A stretch of DNA of 32,658 nucleotides from a virus. Location: the IMG/VR virus record IMGVR_UViG_3300025472_000013, positions 1 to 32,658 of that record, one strand, 5' to 3'. The notes under the pieces are model-generated. The model was not told where the DNA came from. It ran no database searches and worked only from the letters and a program-made list of their open reading frames with translations. Position 1 is the first letter of the stretch. Each line of letters starts with the position of its first letter. Below, one piece after another: positions 22,358 to 29,912 of this stretch. A program made the position numbers and the translations under genes.

Positions 22358-24166
22358 TTATTGGTTAAAATTAAATCCGATTTGCATTTCTGCATAAATC
22401 TCACGCAATTGAGTAACTATCGGGACAATCATTGTTACGGTTGCCATTCCTGTTGCGATATCAACAGTTACAGTTTTATTTGCTTTAAAATAAGCTAAAG
22501 CGTCTTCACCCGCTTGAGTTAATACATAATTAGCGCTCGCCAATTGGGAATAAAGAGTATCAAAATAAGCACTGATTAAAGCGGCGTTAGCCATATTCTC
22601 GCGGATAATATCGCCAGCAGTTAAACGACATTGAGCAAATTTAGCGCGTACATTGTTGTAAAAATATTCGCGAATTTGACTTTCTGTCTCGACATATTCC
22701 AAATATTTGAAAGTGACATCGGCATTACCAGCAGAATCATTTTTATAAGTAGTAACTGTTTCGCCAAAAATAATTTCATCGTTAGTAGGATTATTGCCTA
22801 ATACAAAACCACCGGCAGTTTTTAAATCATCCATTTCATCATCAGTCCATTCATTGCTATTATCTACAAGTGGTAAATTAACAACTGGAGTATTAAAAAA
22901 TGGTAAACTTGCAATTGCGGGACCACCTAAAGCATCTAAACCACGCGCACTTGTATTATAAGAAGATAAATTTGAATTTTGTGTTAAACGCAATGCATTA
23001 ATAGCGCCAATTTGAGAAGCAATTACATAATCTAATTCAACAATTGCCGAGCCTTTTAAATTTGATGCAGTAATTTTTTTATTACAGTGAATAGCGATAT
23101 TATGATCATTTAAAGCGTTCAAAATTGTAATTAAATTAACAGCGGTATCTGTTTTACTTAAAACACCAATACCATCCATAACTTTATTATTAACATTCCA
23201 TCGTGGATCTAATAAATCTGTTAATACGCTTAAATCCCAAGATGATGGATAAATAATCGTTTGATAACGTAATTGTGCTATTGGAGTAAATAAAGTCGTT
23301 AAAATTGGATTAGTAGCACCTCCAGTCATAGCAGTAATAGTTGCTAAATAATTGGAAATAGAACTAGTATAAGCAATGCTAATGAAATTGCCTTCTGTGC
23401 CTTTATTAATAGCGGTTAAAGCTAAAACATTAGCAGTAGCATGTACAGTCCAGAGATCATGTAAAGTATGTCCTGTAGTATGTCCAAAAGTAATAGATAC
23501 GCCATTAGAAAGAGTTTGTGATAAACCTGTAATTGCTACTCCAGTTGTCCAAGTAGAACCATTATCATCTGACCATTCAAAAGTATCTGGTGTATCAACT
23601 GCATCTATTTTAATTATATATATTTTATTTGATGTCGCTGTATATGTACCTGAAACCGTTAAATCATCTAATCCTGAACCAGTAAATATTGGACTACTTA
23701 AACTTGTTGGTGCAGTTGCGATAACTGGACTTGTAGTATCTGCATTAATTAATGCGGCTACAGCAATTGCAATATTTCCAATTGTTTCTGAGACTGTTAC
23801 AGGGACAGTATAAGTATTATTTTTACTTGATCCCACTATTACATTAATAGTGCCTGCAGAAGTTGGCGAAGTAAAAACTATTGAACCCACAGCAGGTTGT
23901 CCAGAAACATTATCTGTTAATGCTATAGCATCAAGTCTACTATCATTATTTATTAATTTAGCGGATCTAATCATTGCTGCAATCATGGAATTACGACCAA
24001 ATAAAGTATCCCATGAAGCATCATTTAAAATATTTTGATATAATTGTCCGCTTGTAGCTGTTCCAGTAGTCATTTGCCCAACAAATAACATTTTTTGTGG
24101 TTGATTAGTCACAGGCTGTTGAGCTGATAAAATATTTATAGTAGTTTTTGGTAATCTTATTGTCAT
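22358..24166 (-). CDS. Tail sheath protein with inserted module A
   Basis: The 602-residue protein has sheath hallmarks: an N-terminal QKMLFVGQMTTGTAT, SAKLINNDSRLDAIAL, then LTAINKGTEGNFISI, RYQTIIYPSSWDLSVLTDLLD, and a C-terminal half with VETESQIREYFYNNVRAKFAQ. The inserted module (about 157-246) splits the usual sheath protrusion domain between SPVIATAP and VLALTAINKG. It has the same signature as in two other virion genes: KIDAVDTPDTFEWSDDNGSTW, LSNGVSITF, TTGHTLHDLW. The sheath contracts to drive the tube into the host. The ribosome site is AAAAGAGGATTAAAAAATG. Confidence 0.87.
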   Translation of the reverse strand: MTIRLPKTTINILSAQQPVTNQPQKMLFVGQMTTGTATSGQLYQNILNDASWDTLFGRNSMIAAMIRSAKLINNDSRLDAIALTDNVSGQPAVGSIVFTSPTSAGTINVIVGSSKNNTYTVPVTVSETIGNIAIAVAALINADTTSPVIATAPTSLSSPIFTGSGLDDLTVSGTYTATSNKIYIIKIDAVDTPDTFEWSDDNGSTWTTGVAITGLSQTLSNGVSITFGHTTGHTLHDLWTVHATANVLALTAINKGTEGNFISIAYTSSISNYLATITAMTGGATNPILTTLFTPIAQLRYQTIIYPSSWDLSVLTDLLDPRWNVNNKVMDGIGVLSKTDTAVNLITILNALNDHNIAIHCNKKITASNLKGSAIVELDYVIASQIGAINALRLTQNSNLSSYNTSARGLDALGGPAIASLPFFNTPVVNLPLVDNSNEWTDDEMDDLKTAGGFVLGNNPTNDEIIFGETVTTYKNDSAGNADVTFKYLEYVETESQIREYFYNNVRAKFAQCRLTAGDIIRENMANAALISAYFDTLYSQLASANYVLTQAGEDALAYFKANKTVTVDIATGMATVTMIVPIVTQLREIYAEMQIGFNFNQ

Positions 24167-24181
24167 TTTTTAATCCTCTTT

Positions 24182-25267
24182 TTAAGTGGTTAAAGGCACA
24201 TCATCTAAATTGGTATTTGTTTGCATAACATTCGTTTCAAAATCATTTAAAAATCCAAAATTCAAATCTCTAAACGCTACGCTCGTATCTTCATCAACGG
24301 TATCTTCATAAATTACGTCATAAATAACTTCGAATTTAAATTCGTGGACATAATAAGCATATGAATAAACATAAGGAGAATGCCCGGTAGTAATGCATCC
24401 AAAAGAAGTTTGATCGTTGTAAGGAGAAACAAATTTATAATTTAAAATTGTTTTAAATATAAGTTGATTTACATAGTCCATTTCGTCTCTTATCGACATT
24501 GCTCCTAATTCACTGGAACATGGAGCAGCTACATAAACGCTAAAAGGTGCAATTACTCTTTGTCGATAATCTTGTCCACTAACGCGTGAATAAGTAGCAT
24601 CTGATTGTGTAAATCTATCTTTCGAAGTAGTTACATCACCTAAAACAACCCACATCCAGAATTTATTAATAGTTTGTTTTGTATAACTTTCAATTATCCT
24701 GTCAATAGAAACGGCGCCAGAAATTCGGGCATTGCATTGTATTGTAATTGTTCCCTGCGCTGGACTTTCGGGCGTACTAGTAATTGGATAAGTAAAAGTA
24801 GTATCATCAATTCTGGTTATTACATGTGAACCGTTATAACCGGCGGCATAATTACAAAGCGTGTAAATATGCGTGCCTGTTGCGGGAGTAACGGGGTTTC
24901 CCGTGACTTCGAATTCGAAAGTACGTCTATTTGGTTGGTGAATAAAAGTATGCGTGCCATTATATGCGGCTTGTGTTGCGCCAATTATATCGACTGTAGT
25001 AGTATAATTATCGGTAAAATCATGATTGCTAGCGGTAATAGCTGTAGCTACATTATCAATTTGCGTTAAACTGGTTATTGTTATAGGTGTTAATGCTCCG
25101 TTGATATAAACAATATCTCCTGTTATTAATCCATGCGGGGTAGTTGTCACACATGTAACAATACCCGCAGAATATGAAAGCGAAGTAACGGCTACCGTAT
25201 CACTAAATAAATTAGTATATCTCGGTATTACATTTCTTAACTGTGTTACTATATCGGCGGCTTTCAT
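24182..25267 (-). CDS. Tail terminator candidate with two inserted beta repeats (module B)
   Basis: Position just upstream of the sheath gene fits a tail terminator (Mu gp37 position). The native parts appear to be residues 1-25 (MKAADIVTQLRNVIPRYTNLF) and about 178-361, which includes SELGAMSIRDEMDYV and a strand-rich end (HEFKFEVIYDVIYED). Between them sit two copies of a beta module: TTTPHGLITGDIVYINGA...AYNGTHTF...TFEFEVTGNPVTPATG (about 26-135), then a shorter GYNGSHVITRIDDTTFTYPI repeat (about 143-177). The gene overlaps its upstream neighbour (ATGA). Confidence 0.6.
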   Translation of the reverse strand: MKAADIVTQLRNVIPRYTNLFSDTVAVTSLSYSAGIVTCVTTTPHGLITGDIVYINGALTPITITSLTQIDNVATAITASNHDFTDNYTTTVDIIGATQAAYNGTHTFIHQPNRRTFEFEVTGNPVTPATGTHIYTLCNYAAGYNGSHVITRIDDTTFTYPITSTPESPAQGTITIQCNARISGAVSIDRIIESYTKQTINKFWMWVVLGDVTTSKDRFTQSDATYSRVSGQDYRQRVIAPFSVYVAAPCSSELGAMSIRDEMDYVNQLIFKTILNYKFVSPYNDQTSFGCITTGHSPYVYSYAYYVHEFKFEVIYDVIYEDTVDEDTSVAFRDLNFGFLNDFETNVMQTNTNLDDVPLTT

Positions 25268-25791
25268 TTGTTTTTCACTGATTGTTGAAATGCTTGTTGT
25301 ATTCTATTTATAAGTTTTGTTCTGTTTTCTTTGTAGGATCTACTTATAAATGGACGTGGCGCTATTTTTTTAGAACCATTACCCGTCATTGCTATTAAAT
25401 CTTTATATTCTAAATATTGTGCGTAATCACATCCCCAACGATTTTGATCTACACCAAAATTTAATTGTTCTGTTCCTGTAACTTTAAAATCTATAGAATT
25501 TCTTAATTTTCCAGTCCATTTTGCAGGAGCTTCGCCAGCAGCAGAGGCAACATGTCCTCGTGATTGTTTTAAAACATTTGATGTAATTCCAGATTTTTTA
25601 AATTTAGATTGTCCTTTTCTTGTTAAATAAATTCGCCCGTGTTTTGGTTCATCAATATATTTTTTCGCATCAGCAACCAAATCTTTGCCAACTTCGTAAA
25701 AAGCTGTTCTTATCGCTTTAGGCGTAACCTGCTTAAGCGCTTTCGCTTTTAATACGACTTCATTTACATTATTTTTTATTGATAAAGTCAT
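25264..25791 (-). CDS. HK97 gp10-like tail completion protein
   Basis: I start at ATG 25791 (MTLSIKNNVNEVV..., 175 residues), four bases after the previous stop; a GTG at 25827 would overlap the head-closure gene. Features of the family are AFYEVGKDLVADAKKYI, then HVASAAGEAPAKWTGKLRNSI, YAQYLEYKD and the Pro-rich IAPRPFISRSY. It should act at the head-tail junction, as a minor tail or tail-completion protein. Confidence 0.75.
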   Translation of the reverse strand: MTLSIKNNVNEVVLKAKALKQVTPKAIRTAFYEVGKDLVADAKKYIDEPKHGRIYLTRKGQSKFKKSGITSNVLKQSRGHVASAAGEAPAKWTGKLRNSIDFKVTGTEQLNFGVDQNRWGCDYAQYLEYKDLIAMTGNGSKKIAPRPFISRSYKENRTKLINRIQQAFQQSVKNK

Positions 25792-25795
25792 AAAA

Positions 25796-26500
25796 TTATG
25801 CGTAGTTTGCTGGGATACCTTGATCACCAGTTAAGGTTGTTAATAAATTCAAATAACGTCCTTCTTCGTCTAATATTTCAGCCGATAAAATGTCATAAAT
25901 ATTTTGAATGTTCATAAATTGGTTTTGATAAAATATCCAATCCTGAGAACTGATTTTTATTCCTGCGGTTGCGACAATATCCCAATAAGTATTTAAAGTG
26001 TGTCCGGTAACATGACCGAAAATAACCGAAATTCCATTTGATAATAATTGCGCCGCGCCAGTAATTGATATTCCAGATGCAATCCAAGTTACGCCGCCAT
26101 CGCTAGACCATTTGAAAGTATCTACCGTGCCAACAGAATCAATTTGTACTCTGTAAATGAGTTTTGATGTAAATGTATAAGCACCAGAAGTGGTTAAATC
26201 GTTTAAATTAGTACTTATTCCGCTAAAAACAGGAGTATTTACTAATGATGTTGGCGGGATATTTCTAATTATAAATCTATGAGTAATAACTCTTTCTGTA
26301 TTGGATTGATCAAATATAGACACACCTTTTGGAGTATCTATCAATGCCCAACATGCTAATTTAGCAGTAAAAGTTTCTGTGAAATTTAAATCACTCCCGA
26401 CAGGATGTTTAATATCGCGATCATAAATAAAAATTCTGCTATTCATTGATCCGATATCAGGACGTCTATATTTTTTAACTGTAGTAATTAATTCAGCCAT
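25796..26500 (-). CDS. Head-tail joining (head-closure) protein with inserted module A
   Basis: I start at ATG 26500 (MAELITTVKKYRRP...), three bases after the previous stop, over an upstream GTG. Both ends match SPP1 gp16-type head-closure proteins: GSMNSRIFIYDR, CWALIDTPKG, VITHRFIIR and, after the insert, ISSQDWIFYQNQFMNIQNIYDI and GRYLNLLTTL. Counting from the start used, residues about 89-179 are the inserted module, with VQIDSVGTVDTFKWSSDGGVTW, LLSNGISVIF and VTGHTLNTYW. The insertion falls in a loop between core strands. It should close the portal after packaging and dock the tail. Confidence 0.78.
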   Translation of the reverse strand: MAELITTVKKYRRPDIGSMNSRIFIYDRDIKHPVGSDLNFTETFTAKLACWALIDTPKGVSIFDQSNTERVITHRFIIRNIPPTSLVNTPVFSGISTNLNDLTTSGAYTFTSKLIYRVQIDSVGTVDTFKWSSDGGVTWIASGISITGAAQLLSNGISVIFGHVTGHTLNTYWDIVATAGIKISSQDWIFYQNQFMNIQNIYDILSAEILDEEGRYLNLLTTLTGDQGIPANYA

Positions 26501-26502
26501 TT

Positions 26503-27195
26503 CTACCACCCGTTAAAAATAGTGCCGCTAAATATTGAAGGTGCTTTATATCGATCATAAACATCTAAAATCATTTGCGGCAAAACACTAGTAGTATCTT
26601 TCATCATTGACGCTGTATCATTTCCTCTATTCTCATAAATAAAAGTACAGTGTTGTAATAAAGCCATTTTCAAATCAGGATATTGCGCTAAAAAATCACT
26701 AGGATTTGCCGACATTCCTGCTGTAAATTCTATATTTATTGCATTATCTTCTTGTTTTATATTATTAAATGGAAATTGATATCCTTGTAATAATAGAATT
26801 TGTGCGTAATAGGATTTATCAGCTATTTGGTAAATAGTCGGGTCAACAGTGACATATAATCCTGTTGTAACGTCAATATATTGAAATTTTTCTAGTGAAA
26901 CGAAATATCCTTTTCGTAATTCAAAAGCATTTGCATCAAAATTATCTCTAGTTGTTTGCCATTGGGTATTAATCAATGATAAATTCATATATTCTTCAGC
27001 ATATCTAATCGCAGAAGCTATAATTAAATTTAAATATGATGCCTGTTCCAATAACACATCAACGCGAATTTGATTTTGCATATCTTGCGCAGTAATAGGT
27101 AAAACCGGTAATGTCCCGATTCTCTTATATTTAAAAGAATCGGATTCATTAACGAATTTACTTTGCTGATAACTTGCAAGATATGTACTTTGCAT
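26503..27195 (-). CDS. Head-tail connector (HK97 gp6-like adaptor)
   Basis: The 230-residue protein follows the gp6-like adaptor layout: LLEQASYLNLIIASAIRYAEEYMN helices, LINTQWQTTRD, a beta stretch around YIDVTTGLYV, then a C-terminal helix with DLKMALLQHCTFIYENRG. Rings of this protein sit beneath the portal. It comes after a short structural gene and just before the head-closure gene, the usual order. Confidence 0.78.
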   Translation of the reverse strand: MQSTYLASYQQSKFVNESDSFKYKRIGTLPVLPITAQDMQNQIRVDVLLEQASYLNLIIASAIRYAEEYMNLSLINTQWQTTRDNFDANAFELRKGYFVSLEKFQYIDVTTGLYVTVDPTIYQIADKSYYAQILLLQGYQFPFNNIKQEDNAINIEFTAGMSANPSDFLAQYPDLKMALLQHCTFIYENRGNDTASMMKDTTSVLPQMILDVYDRYKAPSIFSGTIFNGW

Positions 27196-27197
27196 CG

Positions 27198-27698
27198 CTA
27201 TACCAAGCTCAAAACAACACTGTTATTTAAAAATATTTCCCATTGTGTTGCTGATTTATAACCAATAGTTAAACGATCATTTACTGCATTAAATGTTGCA
27301 GTATTATTTGTCCCATCAAAAGTTACTCCGGCCGCACATGTAAAAACAACATCACCAGATGTTCTGCTAACAATATTTATATCGCAAATACCATATGGAA
27401 CAGGAGCGGCTAAAGTCATTGCTGCCAATCCAGTGCCGGCCGCTATCGCAGCTTTACCAGCAACAGCAATGGCGCCATTTGCACTATATGCAGTTACTAC
27501 TTGATTTAAAATTACGGTGCCATTACCAGAACCAGATAAAACAGCATTAATCTGTGTACCTGTATATGCAACGCCAGCAAATTCACCTGTACCCGTAGCA
27601 CTTATGACAAATTGATTATCATCTGGCGTGCCGCTTGTTGAAGCAGAAGGCGATCTAAACCCATTCAAAACATCGGATTCATTAGGATAAAAAGCCAT
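27198..27698 (-). CDS. 166-residue Ala/Gly-rich virion protein
   Basis: The sequence is beta-rich and dominated by Ala, Gly, Thr and Asn. The N-terminus is FYPNESDVLNGFRS, and strands such as DINIVSRTSGDVVFTCAAGV and RLTIGYKSATQWEIFLNNSV follow. It looks like a decoration or head-fibre protein, possibly trimeric. The ribosome site AGAGGGTATTAATATG is strong. No specific family is recognised. Confidence 0.6.
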   Translation of the reverse strand: MAFYPNESDVLNGFRSPSASTSGTPDDNQFVISATGTGEFAGVAYTGTQINAVLSGSGNGTVILNQVVTAYSANGAIAVAGKAAIAAGTGLAAMTLAAPVPYGICDINIVSRTSGDVVFTCAAGVTFDGTNNTATFNAVNDRLTIGYKSATQWEIFLNNSVVLSLV

Positions 27699-27718
27699 AT
27701 TAATACCCTCTATTTAAT

Positions 27719-27952
27719 TTAATTTTTATAATTTAATTTGACCATTTTGTTTTCAAAATCACTTTTAAATTCATTTTTAACATCATCTGAATTAATGATT
27801 TTCGCAACTTTATTAAACGTCAAATAATCGGCAATAAATTTTTCAACCATATACTTATTACCTTGTTGATAATTTTTATTGCGAAAAGAAAATGATGTAA
27901 GCATTAAAACCCACATCATTTCTATTTTTTTTCTGCATTTATCACAAGACAT
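27719..27952 (-). CDS. 77-residue non-structural-looking gene in head operon
   Basis: This short basic, Lys/Asn-rich protein starts MSCDKCRKKIEMMW and has one CxxC pair, then a helical body (VEKFIADYLTFNKVAKI). Its composition is unlike the Gly/Ala/Thr-rich virion proteins around it and closer to the small early genes. It might be a passenger (moron) gene or a small head accessory. The start lies just after the stop of the decoration gene. Confidence 0.5.
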   Translation of the reverse strand: MSCDKCRKKIEMMWVLMLTSFSFRNKNYQQGNKYMVEKFIADYLTFNKVAKIINSDDVKNEFKSDFENKMVKLNYKN

Positions 27953-27956
27953 GCGT

Positions 27957-28433
27957 TTATTTATCCTTTGGAGTTACATTGTGATGTGGATCGCTTAATA
28001 TCGCTACAGCACTTAATACACCGCCGCTTGACGTTCCTGTTGAAACAAAACTTAAGCGAACATATCTATGTTTATTTAAAACACCAATTCGCGCTGTCTT
28101 ATTATCATCAGGAGCGGTAAAAGTAGCATCAGCATAAGGATTTACTGTGCCTGCTATTGGGCTTGGCGGTGTGGTTGGATCAGTAATAGGAATAGTTCCT
28201 ATTAGAAAATCTGCTGGGGTAGCAATTGGACTAGCCAATCCTGAATCGTCACTTTCGTAAACTACTGGAACAAAAGTTCCATCAGTAATAGTTCCTGAAA
28301 GTATTACAAATTCGACTGATTCGTACCCTAAAGTATCGATAATCGCACCATTAGTAGTCGTATTAGTACCAATAGTTTGAATAGTTAAAGCTGGATAAGT
28401 TTTAACCTTATTATGTAAATCTAATTGAGCCAT
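27957..28433 (-). CDS. Head decoration-like protein
   Basis: The 158-residue protein directly follows the capsid gene and is beta-rich: GYESVEFVILSGTITDGTFVP, then ESDDSGL, a Pro-rich linker (about 85-97) and KTARIGVLNKHRYVRLSFVST. It resembles phage proteins I recall encoded next to capsid genes and thought to decorate or stabilise the shell. Strong ribosome site (AATAGGAGAAAAAAAATG). Confidence 0.6.
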   Translation of the reverse strand: MAQLDLHNKVKTYPALTIQTIGTNTTTNGAIIDTLGYESVEFVILSGTITDGTFVPVVYESDDSGLASPIATPADFLIGTIPITDPTTPPSPIAGTVNPYADATFTAPDDNKTARIGVLNKHRYVRLSFVSTGTSSGGVLSAVAILSDPHHNVTPKDK

Positions 28434-28446
28434 TTTTTTTCTCCTA

Positions 28447-29790
28447 TTAACCGATTAAACATTTAACTAAAGCTTCGCCCATTACTACCTTGCCGCCTAA
28501 GCGTCTGATAAAGGTAAATTTGACTTTGCCAGGGAAAGTTAATTCATCACGAATCATATACATTTGCATACGATCAACGATGGTATAACCACGCTTTAAA
28601 TCGCCCATAACGATAGGAGTTGCGCCCGATCCGATGTTTGGCATATCAGGAGCTATAATGTATTTCTCGCCGCAAATAGTGGCTGGTTGACCGGCTGATA
28701 ACTCGCCTTTATCGAACATGTAACGACCTTGACCGTCTTTTAATTCCCAAATAGTCAAAAAGGTAAATTTGTTCATAATGAAAGTTTTTTCATATGCTGG
28801 CTGACCGTAAATGTTCCATTTAATAGATTTCATCATTTCTTTCAAATCGTCCGCAGTAATTACGCCAGTTTTTTTCGAGTTATAAACAATTACATTTGGA
28901 TTAACTAAAATACCTTCGACTTGATTGACGCCAGTACCATTGATAAATCCATTACCTTCTGCTTGTGCAAAAGATTCTGTTACATCGGCACTAATTAAAG
29001 ATGGCATATCAAAAGGACTATCTTGTAGGTCTTCTAAAGTAACGACTGATTGCACAGAAAGACGTTTCATATGAATGTCTTCACGGGCATATAAAGAATT
29101 AGATACGCCAGTAGTTACATCCGCGGCTTCATATTCCCAATATGATGTAGTCAAAACATTACGAACTGGGAATTGAATTACATTTGAGTATGTCTGCATG
29201 ACATTGGCATATTGACGAATCGGTGAATATTCAGTACCACGCTTGAATATTTGCATGGTCATTTCTGGTGCAATTAATAAACCGCCAGAATCGGCTTGAT
29301 CGGTACGTAAATACTTGGTATCAATTACTTGACGACCATATTGCTTAGCGATTGGATTGTACTTATAGCCATAAATTTGAACATCGTCTTTCAAAGCCAT
29401 ATGCTTCATAAATATAGGATCGCTTTGTTTTAAAACATTTTGATCGCGACATTTAATCAATTTTTCAAAAGATTCTTGTAAATCTTTATTTAATACTTCT
29501 TCGCCATCGGCAGTTTTAACACCACCTTTGCTAGAAGCGAATCGTTCAAAAGCCTTGATGACTTTATCTTGTTCTTCTTGTTTTGATTTTTGTTCTGCAA
29601 GTTTTAATTGCAAATCATTATTTGCTTTTAGACAGACATCTAAGTCTTTAGAGACTTTGTCCATCAATTCTTTTTTAGAAGCTTCACTATCTCTAAATGT
29701 TTTTTGCATCTCTCGCGCTATTTCAGCAAGATTTGAATCCATTTGTTGCAATTCAGTTTTAGTTGCTTCTTGTTTAATTTCTTCGGACAT
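28447..29790 (-). CDS. HK97-type major capsid protein
   Basis: I start at ATG 29790 (MSEEIKQEATKTEL..., 447 residues), after GAGGATAATC; a GTG at 29802 is less likely. Residues 1-90 form a charged coiled coil, the delta scaffolding domain removed by the prohead protease. The rest is the HK97 fold, with SGGLLIAPEMTMQIFKRGTEYSPIRQYANV, then VVTLEDLQDSPFDMPSLI, GQPATICGEKYIIAPDMPNI and VMGDLKRGYTIVDRM. The family forms the icosahedral shell. It has a long structured leader shared in part with the fibre module. Confidence 0.93.
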   Translation of the reverse strand: MSEEIKQEATKTELQQMDSNLAEIAREMQKTFRDSEASKKELMDKVSKDLDVCLKANNDLQLKLAEQKSKQEEQDKVIKAFERFASSKGGVKTADGEEVLNKDLQESFEKLIKCRDQNVLKQSDPIFMKHMALKDDVQIYGYKYNPIAKQYGRQVIDTKYLRTDQADSGGLLIAPEMTMQIFKRGTEYSPIRQYANVMQTYSNVIQFPVRNVLTTSYWEYEAADVTTGVSNSLYAREDIHMKRLSVQSVVTLEDLQDSPFDMPSLISADVTESFAQAEGNGFINGTGVNQVEGILVNPNVIVYNSKKTGVITADDLKEMMKSIKWNIYGQPAYEKTFIMNKFTFLTIWELKDGQGRYMFDKGELSAGQPATICGEKYIIAPDMPNIGSGATPIVMGDLKRGYTIVDRMQMYMIRDELTFPGKVKFTFIRRLGGKVVMGEALVKCLIG

Positions 29791-29802
29791 GATTATCCTC
29801 AC

Positions 29803-29912
29803 ATAATGTTTAGTTGATAAAAAAATAAAATAAATACAATTTTTTTAATGGAAAACCATTTATGGAATGACAACGGAATGCCCGTTTGAATAAGATACGC
29901 GTAATTTACGCG
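29803..29912 (-). promoter_or_regulatory. Structured leader element, copy 1 (capsid gene)
   Basis: The gap between protease and capsid genes holds AATGG/CCATT with an AAAA loop (29847-29860), AACGG/CCGTT (29872-29886) overlapping the shared decamer GACAACGGAA (29869-29878), and a perfect ACGCGTAA/TTACGCGT repeat (29897-29913) that reaches the protease stop codon. Order and spacing of the hairpin and decamer match 14349-14377. In the late direction the shared sequence contains TTGTC(A), near a -35 hexamer, but no good -10 follows. An A/T-rich stretch then leads to GAGGATAATCATG. Confidence 0.55.

Noticed and set aside
23376-23813. 145-residue plus-strand open frame inside the sheath gene
   Set aside because: It is antisense to a well-supported sheath protein, has no ribosome site, and reflects codon bias of the other strand.
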